Below are positions 28,807 to 38,658 of a DNA stretch of 64,000 nucleotides, piece after piece. Location: positions 333,655-397,654 of the forward strand of contig NZ_SCQN01000046.1 of NCBI RefSeq assembly GCF_004321985.1, given 5' to 3'. Every line of letters starts with the position of its first letter. Position 1 is the first letter of the stretch. The stretch comes from Castellaniella sp. (GTDB taxonomy: Bacteria; Pseudomonadota; Gammaproteobacteria; Burkholderiales; Burkholderiaceae_B). Under the pieces are notes generated by a model. The model saw only the letters and a program-made list of their open reading frames with translations, ran no database searches and was not told the DNA's origin. A program made the position numbers and the translations under genes.

Positions 28807-29970
28807 ATGAAGATTGTGGACATACGGGAAGCGACCAAGTTGATCGCCTCTCCCATCAGGAATGCCTATATTGATTTTTCGAAGATGACGACCAGCCTGG
28901 TCGCCGTCGTCACCGACGTCGTGCGCGACGGCAAGCCCGTCGTGGGATATGGGTTCAATTCGAACGGCCGCTACGGGCAGGGTGGCCTGATACGCGAGCG
29001 ATTCGCGCGTCGTTTGCTCGACGCTGATCCCGGGAGCCTGCTGAACGATGCGCACGACAATCTCGACCCGGATCGGATCTGGGCGACGCTCATGTCCAAC
29101 GAAAAGCCGGGTGGACACGGCGAGCGCTCAGTGGCGGTGGGCACCATCGACATGGCCGTGTGGGATGCGACTGCGAAGATCGCCCGCGAACCTCTGTTCA
29201 AGCTGCTGGCGAAGCGCGCAAATCTGGAAGCCAATCCCAGGGTCTTCGTCTACGCTGCGGGTGGCTATTACTATCCCGGCAAGGATGTCTCCGCGCTACG
29301 CGCGGAGATGCGTGGCTACCTGGACAGAGGCTACAACGTCGTCAAGATGAAGATCGGCGGCGCTCCGCTCGCAGACGACATCCAGCGCATCGAGGCCGTG
29401 TTGAAGGAAATCGGCAGTCAGGCGAGGCTGGCAGTCGATGCGAATGGTCGCTTCGATCTGGATACAGCCATCCGTTACGCGAAGGCGCTGCGTGAATACC
29501 CCCTGTTCTGGTATGAGGAAGCCGGTGATCCGCTGGATTATCAACTGCAGAGCGAGCTGGCCAATTATTATCCCGGGCCCATGGCAACCGGCGAAAACCT
29601 GTTCAGCCACCAGGATGCCCGGAACTTACTGCGCTATGGTGGCATGCGCCCGGATCGTGACTGGCTCCAGTTCGACTGCGCGCTTTCCTACGGGCTGTGT
29701 GAATATCAGCGCACACTGGACTGCGTCCGTGCGGCCGGCTGGTCACCCAGCCGTTGCATCCCGCACGGTGGGCACCAGATGTCCCTCAACATCGCAGCGG
29801 GCCTGGGCCTGGGCGGGAACGAGAGCTATCCGGATCTGTTCCAGCCCTATGGCGGCTTTCCGGATGGTGTTTCCGTAGAGGACGGCCACATCGTGATGCC
29901 CGAACTCCCCGGGATCGGGTTCGAGGGCAAGGCCGCACTCTACAAGGAAATGAAGGCCCTATCGAGCTGA
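28807..29970 (+). CDS. tarD: D(-)-tartrate dehydratase-like enolase-superfamily enzyme
   Basis: This mandelate racemase/enolase-superfamily member of 387 residues closely resembles the characterised D(-)-tartrate dehydratase group, which converts D-tartrate to oxaloacetate with a metal ion. Catalytic lysine is in VVKMKIGG near 184; metal ligands fall in AVDANGRFD, FWYEEAGDPLDYQ and ATGENLFSHQDARNLLRYGG; the catalytic histidine region is PHGGHQMSLNIAAGLGLGGN near 320; the end reads GIGFEGKAALYKEMKALS. The match to the tartrate dehydratase signature is strong, but assay would be needed to exclude a related acid sugar. The ATG at 28807 follows the SDR stop by 19 bp. Confidence 0.8.
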   Translation: MKIVDIREATKLIASPIRNAYIDFSKMTTSLVAVVTDVVRDGKPVVGYGFNSNGRYGQGGLIRERFARRLLDADPGSLLNDAHDNLDPDRIWATLMSNEKPGGHGERSVAVGTIDMAVWDATAKIAREPLFKLLAKRANLEANPRVFVYAAGGYYYPGKDVSALRAEMRGYLDRGYNVVKMKIGGAPLADDIQRIEAVLKEIGSQARLAVDANGRFDLDTAIRYAKALREYPLFWYEEAGDPLDYQLQSELANYYPGPMATGENLFSHQDARNLLRYGGMRPDRDWLQFDCALSYGLCEYQRTLDCVRAAGWSPSRCIPHGGHQMSLNIAAGLGLGGNESYPDLFQPYGGFPDGVSVEDGHIVMPELPGIGFEGKAALYKEMKALSS

Positions 29971-30101
29971 TCCGTAGGCTACGGACATTGGCCCGGACTT
30001 TGGCTGGACTCCTTTTGGGAGATCTCCGTGCATTCGTACGCAGAGCGCACGAGAGCCGTGCAGCTGTATAGCCGGCACCAATGGACAGGGAAATTCCGTT
30101 T

Positions 30102-31322
<1,221 letters not shown>

Positions 31323-31448
31323 GCCGATTCCTTGCGTACGAGATGTTTACGAAGGCGGCGCTGTGCAAAGCGCAGATCGGGCGGGTACGTCCAGCCTGTC
31401 CCGATCAGGAGGACAGGAAAAGGTTATCAGATATTTTGGGCGCGCCCG

Positions 31449-31482
31449 TTGACAGCTCTGCATTTACCTGACTAAAGTCAGG
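31449..31482 (+). promoter_or_regulatory. Promoter and palindromic operator of the MarR-GNAT gene
   Basis: A consensus -35 TTGACA at 31449-31454 is followed at about 16-17 bp by ACTAAA, a weak -10. A perfect inverted repeat CCTGACT-AA-AGTCAGG (31467-31482) covers the -10 and ends three bases before the ATG at 31486. This fits autorepression by the MarR domain encoded downstream. The transcript would have almost no leader. Confidence 0.6.
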
Positions 31483-31485
31483 AAA

Positions 31486-32415
31486 ATGGACGAAGACGAA
31501 CTCTTGCAGGTCCGGCGTTTCAACCGGACGGTCACTCAGCGGATCGGGGTGCTCAGCGACAATTATCTGGGCAGCGGCCGCCCGTTGGGCGAGGCCAGGC
31601 TGCTGTTTGAAGTTGGTCGGGAGGGTGCCACGGTACGCGATCTGCGTGCGCGCCTAGGGCTGGATTCGGGCTATCTCAGCCGATTGCTGCGCAGGCTGGA
31701 GGCACAGAAGCTCACGACGACGCGGCGCGACGCGGCAGATGCCCGGGTGCGGCGGGTGGAACTGACCCCTCGGGGCAAGAAAGAATGGGATATCCTGGAC
31801 CAACGCTCTAGGGAGATGGCCGCTTCGCTTCTGGCCGGACTGGGTGCTTCCCAGCGCCAGCGTCTGCTGGCTGCCATGGTAGAGGCCGAACGCCTGCTGC
31901 GGGCCTCGGCTGTCACCCTGGAGGCGGCCGACCCTTTGAGCGTAGAGGCCCGGGCGTGCATCCAGGCCTATTTCCGTGAGCTGCAGGAACGTTTTGACGC
32001 AGGCTTCGACCCTGGGCTGAGCGTCTCGGCCGAGCCGGAGGAGCTGGTGCCGCCCCTGGGCTGGCTGCTGGTTGCGCGGCTAGACGGGGAGCCCGTCGGT
32101 TGCGGCGCTCTCAAGATCAAGCAGGGCCGTTACGGGGAAATCAAGCGTATGTGGGTGGCGCCATCCGCACGAAGGCTGGGAATCGCCCAGCGCCTGCTGG
32201 ACGCGCTGGAAGCTCGGGCAGTGGCAGCGGGCGTGGATGTGCTGCAACTGGATACGAACCGTCATCTGGCTGAGGCCCGCAGCCTGTACCTGCGCAATGG
32301 CTATGCCGAAATTCCGCCGTACAACAACAATCCCTATGCCCACTACTGGTTCGAAAAGCGGCTGACACGTGATATCTCGGCGAGACAGTCGTCTGGTCCC
32401 CCACGCACGACTTGA
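31486..32415 (+). CDS. MarR winged-helix regulator fused to a GNAT acetyltransferase
   Basis: The 309-residue protein has a MarR-type winged helix in residues 1-145 (EARLLFEVGREGATVRDLRA, LDSGYLSRLLRRLEAQKL, DARVRRVELTPRGK) and a GNAT acetyltransferase in residues 165-300 (PVGCGALKIKQGRYGEIKRM, VAPSARRLGIAQRLLDALEA, LYLRNGYAEIPPY). Such fusions are a known class in bacteria but their substrates are mostly unknown. The 3' end overlaps the opposite-strand NDT gene by 73 bp, which is unusual but not impossible. A palindrome spans the start. Confidence 0.9.
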   Translation: MDEDELLQVRRFNRTVTQRIGVLSDNYLGSGRPLGEARLLFEVGREGATVRDLRARLGLDSGYLSRLLRRLEAQKLTTTRRDAADARVRRVELTPRGKKEWDILDQRSREMAASLLAGLGASQRQRLLAAMVEAERLLRASAVTLEAADPLSVEARACIQAYFRELQERFDAGFDPGLSVSAEPEELVPPLGWLLVARLDGEPVGCGALKIKQGRYGEIKRMWVAPSARRLGIAQRLLDALEARAVAAGVDVLQLDTNRHLAEARSLYLRNGYAEIPPYNNNPYAHYWFEKRLTRDISARQSSGPPRTT

Positions 32416-32852
32416 ATGCTGCAGGCCAGCATGAGATTCAGGGGAAGGCCGAAGTCCTCGACCTGGAGGCCTTGTGGGTCTACCAGCCTTCCATCCGGAT
32501 CCATCGTGTGGACGACGCGCTGGGCGATGGCGCGGATGTCGTCCGCGTAGCCCCAGACGGGCTTGCCCAGAGCTGTCGCGTACCCCACCTCGAACACCGT
32601 GCCTGAATCCGGCTCTGCGCCGCGAAACGGGTTGAGATTGGCCATGACGATATCCGCGCGCTGGATCAGTCCGAGGTTCGCCTGGCAGATCCAGGCCGCT
32701 GCTTCTGGCTTCGGTAGTCCGTGGGGCACGGCATTGTCCAGCGGGTACAGGCCTTCGAAGCCATGCGCTCGGCAGGCGGCCTTGAGGGATTCGCCATAGG
32801 CCCCGGCATCGGGCCGAAAGACATCGGGGCCGGCAAGATAGATGGACGTCAT
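32343..32852 (-). CDS. Nucleoside 2-deoxyribosyltransferase-like protein
   Basis: This 169-residue protein has SIYLAGPDVFRPDAGAYGES at the N-terminus and FRGAEPDSGTVFEVGYATAL in the middle, the NDT fold with the catalytic glutamate and aspartate positions. NDTs exchange bases between 2'-deoxyribonucleosides; related proteins are nucleotide hydrolases. The start at 32852 gives MTSIYLAGPD. Its end overlaps the convergent MarR-GNAT gene by 73 bp. Confidence 0.85.
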   Translation of the reverse strand: MTSIYLAGPDVFRPDAGAYGESLKAACRAHGFEGLYPLDNAVPHGLPKPEAAAWICQANLGLIQRADIVMANLNPFRGAEPDSGTVFEVGYATALGKPVWGYADDIRAIAQRVVHTMDPDGRLVDPQGLQVEDFGLPLNLMLACSIQVVRGGPDDCLAEISRVSRFSNQ

Positions 32853-32877
32853 GACGCCAGTGTATTCTGACGCGATG

Positions 32878-34107
32878 GATGCCCTGATTGCCGCTTCCGC
32901 ACACGCGCTCGCGGCGGGTGATCCACTGGATCGATGCGCGAGACGGCAAGATCGATATGTATGGCAAGTTGCCCTCACCGATCGCCGTACTGACGCTGGA
33001 TCAGGATCCGGCCACCGGCAAGCTCGCACTGGTCAAATACCATAACGTGGATACCTCGTCGGTCAACGGCTTGTGGATCACATGCGGCGCCAGCCTCTCG
33101 CCCTGGGGTACGCATCTGTCGTCAGAGGAATACGAGCCGGACGCTTTCGCTGACCGTGCCAGGAACCACATGGATGCCTACAGTCTGCATCTGTACGGTG
33201 ACGCGGCGACGGCCAACCCATATCACTAATCCGGGCGCTGGTGGATGACGGCATCAGACCCGCCGATATCATGGATGTGAAGTTGGTGGACCCCTCTGAT
33301 GCGCGCTACAGCCGGATCGTCGCCAATGACAAGACCGAGTGGGTCAGAATCATGCCGGGAATGGATCAGGCTGCCGCGTTTCTTGAAACCCACCGCTACG
33401 CCGCGTACGCAGGTGCCAGTATGGGCTTTACCAAGATGGAGGGCACCACTGTCAACATTCGTGACAAGGTGGCTTACTCTGCCTTGCAGAACATTCAGTC
33501 CTCGATGGTGGTCGGGCATGCGGCCAATGTCCCGGGTAATGGCATTCCCGTACCCAGGCCGCTGATTGCTGGCGGCGTGATGGCGCTGAATCTCAAGGGT
33601 GGCCTGAAGGACACTTCGGGCGCAGCTATCGACAGCGAGTGGATGCCCGCTGATGTGGCGCCGCTGCTGTTGGGTGAGGATCTGTTGGACGCAGGGGGCA
33701 AAGCGCTCAAGGGGGACATGATGGGCAATACTGCAAACCTCGACAAGGTAGCCAACCCCGACAACCTGAAGTTCTCCGAAAGGATGAGGACCTTGTTCAT
33801 AGGGGAGGACTCCAGCCAGCACGTCAACAACTTCCTGTGGGCCTACAACGTTGACTCTGGGCAGCTCGCGCGCTTGATGTCGATCCCTGCGGGGGGTGAG
33901 TCCACCGGCCTGCACGCGGTGGACGAAGTCAACGGCTGGACCTACATCATGAGCAACTTCCAGCACGCCGGCGACTGGGGCAGCATTCACCAGCAGGTGC
34001 GGGGGATACTGGATCCGCTGGTGCGCGCGAATTACAAGGATAAGTCTGGCGCCGCAGTGGGCTACCTCACGTCTACGCCCAGCCAGTTCGCGCTGCGTAA
34101 AACCTAG
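32878..34107 (+). pseudogene. PhoX/DUF839-type phosphatase, truncated and disrupted
   Basis: Two in-frame blocks are visible. The first (about 32920-33229) has WIDARDGKIDMYGKLPSPIA, VNGLWITCGASLSPWGTHLS, SSEEYEPDAFADRARNHMDA and NPYH before a stop. The second (about 33241-34107) is in another frame, with VDPSDARYSRIVANDKTEWV, SMGFTKMEGTTVN, LFIGEDSSQHVNNFLWAYNV and the end TSTPSQFALRKT. The signal peptide and first third are missing and the join between blocks lacks the expected linker, so it has at least two lesions. The long opposite-strand ORF is its antisense shadow. Confidence 0.75.
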
Positions 34108-34211
34108 TTGCCCTGGTTCCCTGCGGGTTTCGTTACAGATGCAAGTGCAGGCCCGCCAAATCGCCATGCTATTGTGAAGTCGCGGCCTTCGCAGTCAGAA
34201 AGGAGAGCAGG

Positions 34212-34535
34212 ATGAAAATTGCACATCAGCTTGCTGTAGTGGCGGTCATGGGACTGTCGGCGACACTGCTGGGCGGTTGCTCGGTTGCGAGCCACCAGGA
34301 GACCATGGGTCAGTACGTCGATGGTTCGGTGATCACCACCAGGGTCAAGGCAAAGATGGTGGACGAGCTAGGGGCCGCCGATGCCGCCAACATCAGCGTG
34401 AAGACCATCCAGGGCGGCGTCGTGCAGTTGTCGGGCTTCGCGAAGACCCAGAAAGAGCGGACGCGGGCCGGTGAAGTGGCGCGATCCGTTTCGGGCGTGA
34501 CGGAAGTGCACAACAACCTGGTGGTCGTCCCATAG
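34212..34535 (+). CDS. BON-domain lipoprotein
   Basis: This 107-residue protein has a lipoprotein signal with lipobox LLGGC at residues 19-23, so it is probably lipid-anchored, perhaps to the outer membrane. A BON domain follows (SVITTRVKAKMVDELGAADA, TIQGGVVQLSGFAKTQKERT, VSGVTEVHNNLVVV). BON proteins such as OsmY support envelope integrity under stress. AGGAGAG 7 bases before the ATG marks the start. The gene stands alone. Confidence 0.93.
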   Translation: MKIAHQLAVVAVMGLSATLLGGCSVASHQETMGQYVDGSVITTRVKAKMVDELGAADAANISVKTIQGGVVQLSGFAKTQKERTRAGEVARSVSGVTEVHNNLVVVP

Positions 34536-34629
34536 GCGTAGTGTCTTCAGGCGGGGATGCGCCAGCGTTCACCAGCGGGCGGTGCGCCCCTCCACACTGT
34601 CAGGGTTACGGCAGGACTGGGCTTGGTCC

Positions 34630-35151
34630 TTACTGAACGACCTTCGTCTTCAGGATGTCGGCCACGCCGGGAAAGTGGCTCAGAGCCGCCGGCGGCAGTT
34701 TTGCGTCGGTGTCGGCGTAGGGCGGCTGGGCCGGGTCTGCCGACCCGACGATGATGCGTCCTACCATTCCGGCGTGTTCGTGCGGGATGCAGAAGTAGTC
34801 GTACACCCCTTGCACCCGGAATGTCATTGCGAACGATTCACCGGGCATCAGGTAGTCCGAGTTCCAGCTGTCCGCCCCCTGCGGAATGCGCAGCGGTTTG
34901 CCGTTCTTGGGGTGATAGGCCGTGGTGGTGTGCACGTTGCCCGTGTCCTTGTTGATCCAGCGAACGGTCTGCCCAGGCTGGATCAGCAGGCCGCGGGGCC
35001 GGAACCAGACCTCGGACCCGTTGGCCGTTCCCGATAGCGCGATCTCGACCTCGTCGGCGGCGGCTGCCTTGCGCAGCAATGCCGCCGAAACCAGAAGGCC
35101 GCCCCCGGCCGACAACAGCAGCCGCCGGCGAGGGTTGTGGGCAAAGGCCAT
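34630..35151 (-). CDS. Cupredoxin-like copper protein (plastocyanin/pseudoazurin type)
   Basis: This 173-residue protein has a Tat-like signal (PRRRLLLSAGGGLLVSAALL, then KAAA) and one cupredoxin domain. The copper ligands fit: H near GNVHTTTAYHP, and the Cys-His-Met set in YDYFCIPHEHAGMVGRI. The start at 35151 is used because it overlaps the previous gene's stop (TAATG), a coupling that fits the pair below. The function is probably electron transfer or copper binding in the periplasm; the partner is unknown. Confidence 0.88.
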   Translation of the reverse strand: MAFAHNPRRRLLLSAGGGLLVSAALLRKAAAADEVEIALSGTANGSEVWFRPRGLLIQPGQTVRWINKDTGNVHTTTAYHPKNGKPLRIPQGADSWNSDYLMPGESFAMTFRVQGVYDYFCIPHEHAGMVGRIIVGSADPAQPPYADTDAKLPPAALSHFPGVADILKTKVVQ

Positions 35152-35585
35152 TATTTTGCGACTCGGCTTTCCTGGCTCGCCGGAATGTTCCACAGGACGA
35201 TGTGGATGTGCGGCTCCGCCACGCCTGGATGCCCCGCGTTGTACACGATATCCACGTGATCGACCTTGCCGGCGGGCGTTTTCAGGTCATGCAGGTTCAT
35301 GTCCGGCTTCATCATCGAAATCGGGATCATGTAGGTGGTGTTTACCAGCTTGCCCTTGTGGTCGTAGCCCAGGAAGGGGCCGGCGGGAAGCGTGGCGGGG
35401 TCGACGAAAAGCTGCCCCATGCCGGGGATGAAATCCGGCAGCTTGACCAGTGAGCTGACCGCCTTGTACGGCGCGGCTGGTGGCGCTTTCATGACGGAAT
35501 GTTGTGCAGCGATTGCGCTGGTGGAGCCCAGCGAGAAGACCAGTGCAATGCTGGCAGCGGTTGCGGTGGCGAGGGAACGGATCAT
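35151..35585 (-). CDS. Secreted protein of DUF5602/TTHB210 type
   Basis: This 144-residue protein has an N-terminal signal (SLATATAASIALVFSLGSTS then AIAAQ) and a mature part with YNAGHPGVAEPHIHIVLWNI near the C-terminus, carrying several histidines that could bind a metal. It resembles DUF5602-like secreted proteins. Its stop overlaps the cupredoxin start by one base (TAATG), so the two are coupled. The function is unknown; a shared periplasmic copper or redox role is an inference. Confidence 0.7.
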   Translation of the reverse strand: MIRSLATATAASIALVFSLGSTSAIAAQHSVMKAPPAAPYKAVSSLVKLPDFIPGMGQLFVDPATLPAGPFLGYDHKGKLVNTTYMIPISMMKPDMNLHDLKTPAGKVDHVDIVYNAGHPGVAEPHIHIVLWNIPASQESRVAK

Positions 35586-35670
35586 GGCATGCTCCTATGA
35601 GTGGATAGGGGTGTGGAAGAACCTTCGACTGCCACCATTGGATGCTGCTGCCGGGTCACGCGTTTCACTG

Positions 35671-36900
35671 TTACACGGATTCTGGGGTCCCAGCCATTCG
35701 GCTTCCCTCCGCGGGGGAGTCCAGGTTCAACGGCACCACATGGTTTTGTCCGTCGATGTGTGCCAGGTGGCGCCGGGAGACGGCCAGGACCGTCGCGCCC
35801 ATCAGCACGGCGACGGCCCCCACCCAGTACGGCACGTGATCGTTGATGGTTTCGCCCAGGTATCCCGCCAGCCAGGGCGCGACCGCGCCGCCGCTGAAGC
35901 GTACGAAGCTGTAGGCGGCGGACGCCACGCCGCGTTCCACGGGCGCCGCATGCATGACGGTTTCGGTGACCAGGGTATTGTTGATGCCCAGGAACAGCCC
36001 CGCGACGACTACGCCGGCCACCAGGACTGCGCGGTGATCCGTCCAGATGGCCATGGCGACCAGCACCAGCGCGAAACCGGTCAGTGCGCCCAACGCGGAC
36101 GGGATGGTGCCGAAGGCGGCTTGCAGGCGCGGCGCCAAGAAGACCGAAGCGAAGGCCAGCGCCAGGCCCCAGCCGAAAAAGGTCAGCCCGACTCCCTGTG
36201 CCGTCATGTTCATCGGAAACGGTGTATACGCCAGCAGGGTGAAGAATCCGAAGTTGTAGAGCAGAGCTGTGATGGCCACCGCCAGCAGCCCGGGGTGCTT
36301 GAGCGCGCGGAACGGGTCGCGCAGAGAGCTGGGGTGAGGCCGGGTCGCTGCCTTTGGCAGCAGGAAGACGGTGACCAGCAGCGCGAGGGCCATGAGCACT
36401 GACACGCCGAAGAACGGTCCGCGCCATGAGATGGATCCCAGTACCCCACCGATCAGCGGACCCGCCGCGATCCCGACACCCAGCGCGGCTTCGTAGAAAA
36501 TGATGGCGTCGCGCACGGAGCCCTGAGAGGCGCTGACGATCGCGGTCAGTGCCGTGGCGACGAACAGCGCATTGCCCAGGCCCCAGACGGCGCGGTAGCC
36601 GACGATGGCGCTGATCGAGTTGGACATCCCGGCGGCGCCTGCGCCCACGATGATGATGAGCAGTCCCAGCAGCAGCGTGAGTTTGACGCCCAGGCGGCTG
36701 GAGACCACGCTGGTGATCAGCATGGCGAAGCCCATCACCAGCATGTAGCTGGTGAACAGCAGCGATGTCTGGGATGGAGTCGCCCCCAGAGAATCAGCGA
36801 TGGGTTTCAGGATGGGATCCACCAGTCCGATGCCCATGAAGGCGATGACACAGGCGAAGGCCACGGCCAGCACGGCCTTGGGTTGTTGCAGCAATTTCAT
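35671..36900 (-). CDS. Major facilitator superfamily transporter
   Basis: This 409-residue protein has 12 hydrophobic segments and MFS loop motifs (SSRLGVKLTLLLGLLIII in loop 2-3 and a GPLIGGVLGSISWRGPF region in helix 5). It resembles drug or metabolite exporters of the EmrD/YfkF kind. It is translationally coupled to the MarR gene (ATGA), which presumably controls it. The substrate is not identifiable. Confidence 0.9.
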   Translation of the reverse strand: MKLLQQPKAVLAVAFACVIAFMGIGLVDPILKPIADSLGATPSQTSLLFTSYMLVMGFAMLITSVVSSRLGVKLTLLLGLLIIIVGAGAAGMSNSISAIVGYRAVWGLGNALFVATALTAIVSASQGSVRDAIIFYEAALGVGIAAGPLIGGVLGSISWRGPFFGVSVLMALALLVTVFLLPKAATRPHPSSLRDPFRALKHPGLLAVAITALLYNFGFFTLLAYTPFPMNMTAQGVGLTFFGWGLALAFASVFLAPRLQAAFGTIPSALGALTGFALVLVAMAIWTDHRAVLVAGVVVAGLFLGINNTLVTETVMHAAPVERGVASAAYSFVRFSGGAVAPWLAGYLGETINDHVPYWVGAVAVLMGATVLAVSRRHLAHIDGQNHVVPLNLDSPAEGSRMAGTPESV

Positions 36901-37367
36901 GATCTTGGGTGTTCCTGTTGAGGAGGTGTCTGGCGGTAGGCGGCATCCAGCAAGCTTGTGAGCGCCTTCTGGGCGCCCCGCAGGCGCTGCCGGTCAGCGG
37001 CTGTCAGTCTCTGGATCAGCGATTCGATGATGTCGGCGCGGGCCCGCCGGATATCAGCCAGGGCTTGCCCGCCTTCGTCGGTGAGCGAGATCCAGGCCGC
37101 TCGTGCGTCGTCCGGGTCCGGGGTACGAGCGACGAGGCCTTGGTCCTGCAGGCGCCGGACCAGGCTGGTCATGGTGGGCTGGCTACAGTGCTGGGCGCGG
37201 GCCAGGTCGCTGACGCGCGTAGCCTGCATTTCGTCGATCTGGGACAGGACGCGTGCCTGTGCGACTGGCAGCGTCCAGACGGTGTGGCGCGTGACCCAAC
37301 GGTTGAGCCGGGCGACAACGTCCAGCAGTTCGGCGCCTGCGGACGCTGATTCCAGGGAAGTTGGCAT
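36897..37367 (-). CDS. MarR-family transcriptional regulator
   Basis: This 156-residue protein has a winged helix with SQIDEMQATRVSDLARAQH, CSQPTMTSLVRRLQDQGLVA and a wing with TPDPDDARAAWISLTDEG. It is coupled to the MFS gene by an ATGA overlap, so one transcript makes regulator and transporter. A perfect inverted repeat lies 36 bp upstream of its start, in the place expected for autoregulation. Confidence 0.93.
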   Translation of the reverse strand: MPTSLESASAGAELLDVVARLNRWVTRHTVWTLPVAQARVLSQIDEMQATRVSDLARAQHCSQPTMTSLVRRLQDQGLVARTPDPDDARAAWISLTDEGGQALADIRRARADIIESLIQRLTAADRQRLRGAQKALTSLLDAAYRQTPPQQEHPRS

Positions 37368-37402
37368 AAGGGGATATAGGGCGGACCAGGAGGTCCGTCA
37401 AT

Positions 37403-37421
37403 TACATAGATTGCCTATGTA
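37403..37421. promoter_or_regulatory. Inverted repeat, candidate MarR operator
   Basis: TACATAG-ATTGC-CTATGTA is a perfect 7-5-7 inverted repeat 36 bp upstream of the MarR gene's start, in an AT-rich stretch. This is the usual site and shape for a MarR operator, and it would control marR-MFS. Confidence 0.7.
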
Positions 37422-37463
37422 TTTTAACAGCAAGCACCGATTTTTCAATCGGCGCTTGTAGTC

Positions 37464-38627
37464 TTATGCCTTGCCGGGATCCTTGATGGCTTCGACCTTG
37501 TCGAATTCGACGTTCTTGAGGACCCCGTCTACCTTTTCCACACGCCGGATGTAGACGTTCTGGATGATGTCACGCGTCTTCGGGTCGATCTCTACGGGCC
37601 CACGCGGGCTCATCCACTTGAGCCCCTTGACGGCCTCCATGAGCGCTTCGCCGCTGGCATTGCCCCCCGTTTTTTCGAGGGCCTGATAGATCAGGTGCAT
37701 GCCGTCGTAGCCGCCAACCGACCAGAAGTTCGGGCGCTCGCCGGGGTAGGCCTTCGTGTATGCCTGCACAAACTGATGGTTTTCGGGCGAGTCGTGCGCA
37801 TCGGAGTAGTGGAAGGACGTGATGAGCCCCAGTGCTGCGTCGCCGATGGCGTCGATCACGTCTTCGCTGTCGATGTCCCCAGTGGCGATCAGCTTGATGC
37901 CGGCCTTGTCCAGCCCACGTTCTTTGTAGGCCTTGATGGCGGCCACGCCCTGTTCACCCGCCGGGACGAACAGGAAGACGGCATCTGGATGCAGGTCCTT
38001 TGCCTTTTGCAGGAAGGGTGCGAAGTCCGGGTTCTGCGTCGGTGTGCGGACAGAGCCGACCATCTTGCCGCCGGCTGCTGTGAAGGTCTTCACGAACTGT
38101 GATTCGGCATCATGACCCGGGCCGTAGTCGGCTGAAATACTGTAGACCGTCCGGATACCGTTGTTGGCCGCCCAGCTTGCGATCGGCGCGGTGACCTGGG
38201 GGAGCGTCATGGACGTGCGCACGATGTACGGCGACTGGCTGGTGATGGATGAGGTTGCTGCATTCATCACCACCATGGCAGTTTTGGTTTCCGTGGCCAG
38301 TGGCGCTACCGCGAACGCTGACGGCGTCATGCCAAAGCCGCCCAGAACGTCGACCTTGTCCTGAATCAGCAGGTTCTGTGCCTGACGCTTGCTGACCGCC
38401 GGTGCGATGCCGGTGTCGTCCTTGATGATGAGTTTGATCGTGCGGCCGGCGACCGTGTCGCCGTGCTGCTGCATGTACAGCCGTGCGCCGTTTTCGAGCT
38501 GATGCCCGTGGGCGGCGAAAGGACCGGACATGGGCAGGACCATGCCGATCTTCAGGTCCTGGGCGGCCGCCGTGCCGATGGCCGCCAGGCCGATGCAGGT
38601 GGCAACGAGTGTCTTCAGGATATTCAT
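37464..38627 (-). CDS. Branched-chain-type ABC transporter substrate-binding protein (orphan)
   Basis: This 387-residue periplasmic protein starts with a Sec signal (MNILKTLVATCIGLAAIGTA then AAAQ) and has a Peripla_BP_6 (LivJ-like) mature part with KIGMVLPMSGPFAAHG and GFGMTPSAFAVAPLATETKT. No permease or ATPase genes are adjacent. It lies just after pobA, in the same direction, so aromatic acid uptake is a plausible role, with a partner ABC system elsewhere. Confidence 0.88.
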   Translation of the reverse strand: MNILKTLVATCIGLAAIGTAAAQDLKIGMVLPMSGPFAAHGHQLENGARLYMQQHGDTVAGRTIKLIIKDDTGIAPAVSKRQAQNLLIQDKVDVLGGFGMTPSAFAVAPLATETKTAMVVMNAATSSITSQSPYIVRTSMTLPQVTAPIASWAANNGIRTVYSISADYGPGHDAESQFVKTFTAAGGKMVGSVRTPTQNPDFAPFLQKAKDLHPDAVFLFVPAGEQGVAAIKAYKERGLDKAGIKLIATGDIDSEDVIDAIGDAALGLITSFHYSDAHDSPENHQFVQAYTKAYPGERPNFWSVGGYDGMHLIYQALEKTGGNASGEALMEAVKGLKWMSPRGPVEIDPKTRDIIQNVYIRRVEKVDGVLKNVEFDKVEAIKDPGKA

Positions 38628-38658
38628 GTGTCTCCTCCGTGGAATTGAATGGGCGTGG

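Noticed and set aside
33226..34167. 313-codon minus-strand frame opposite the PhoX relic
   Set aside because: The plus strand has clear DUF839/PhoX motifs; the minus frame shows none.
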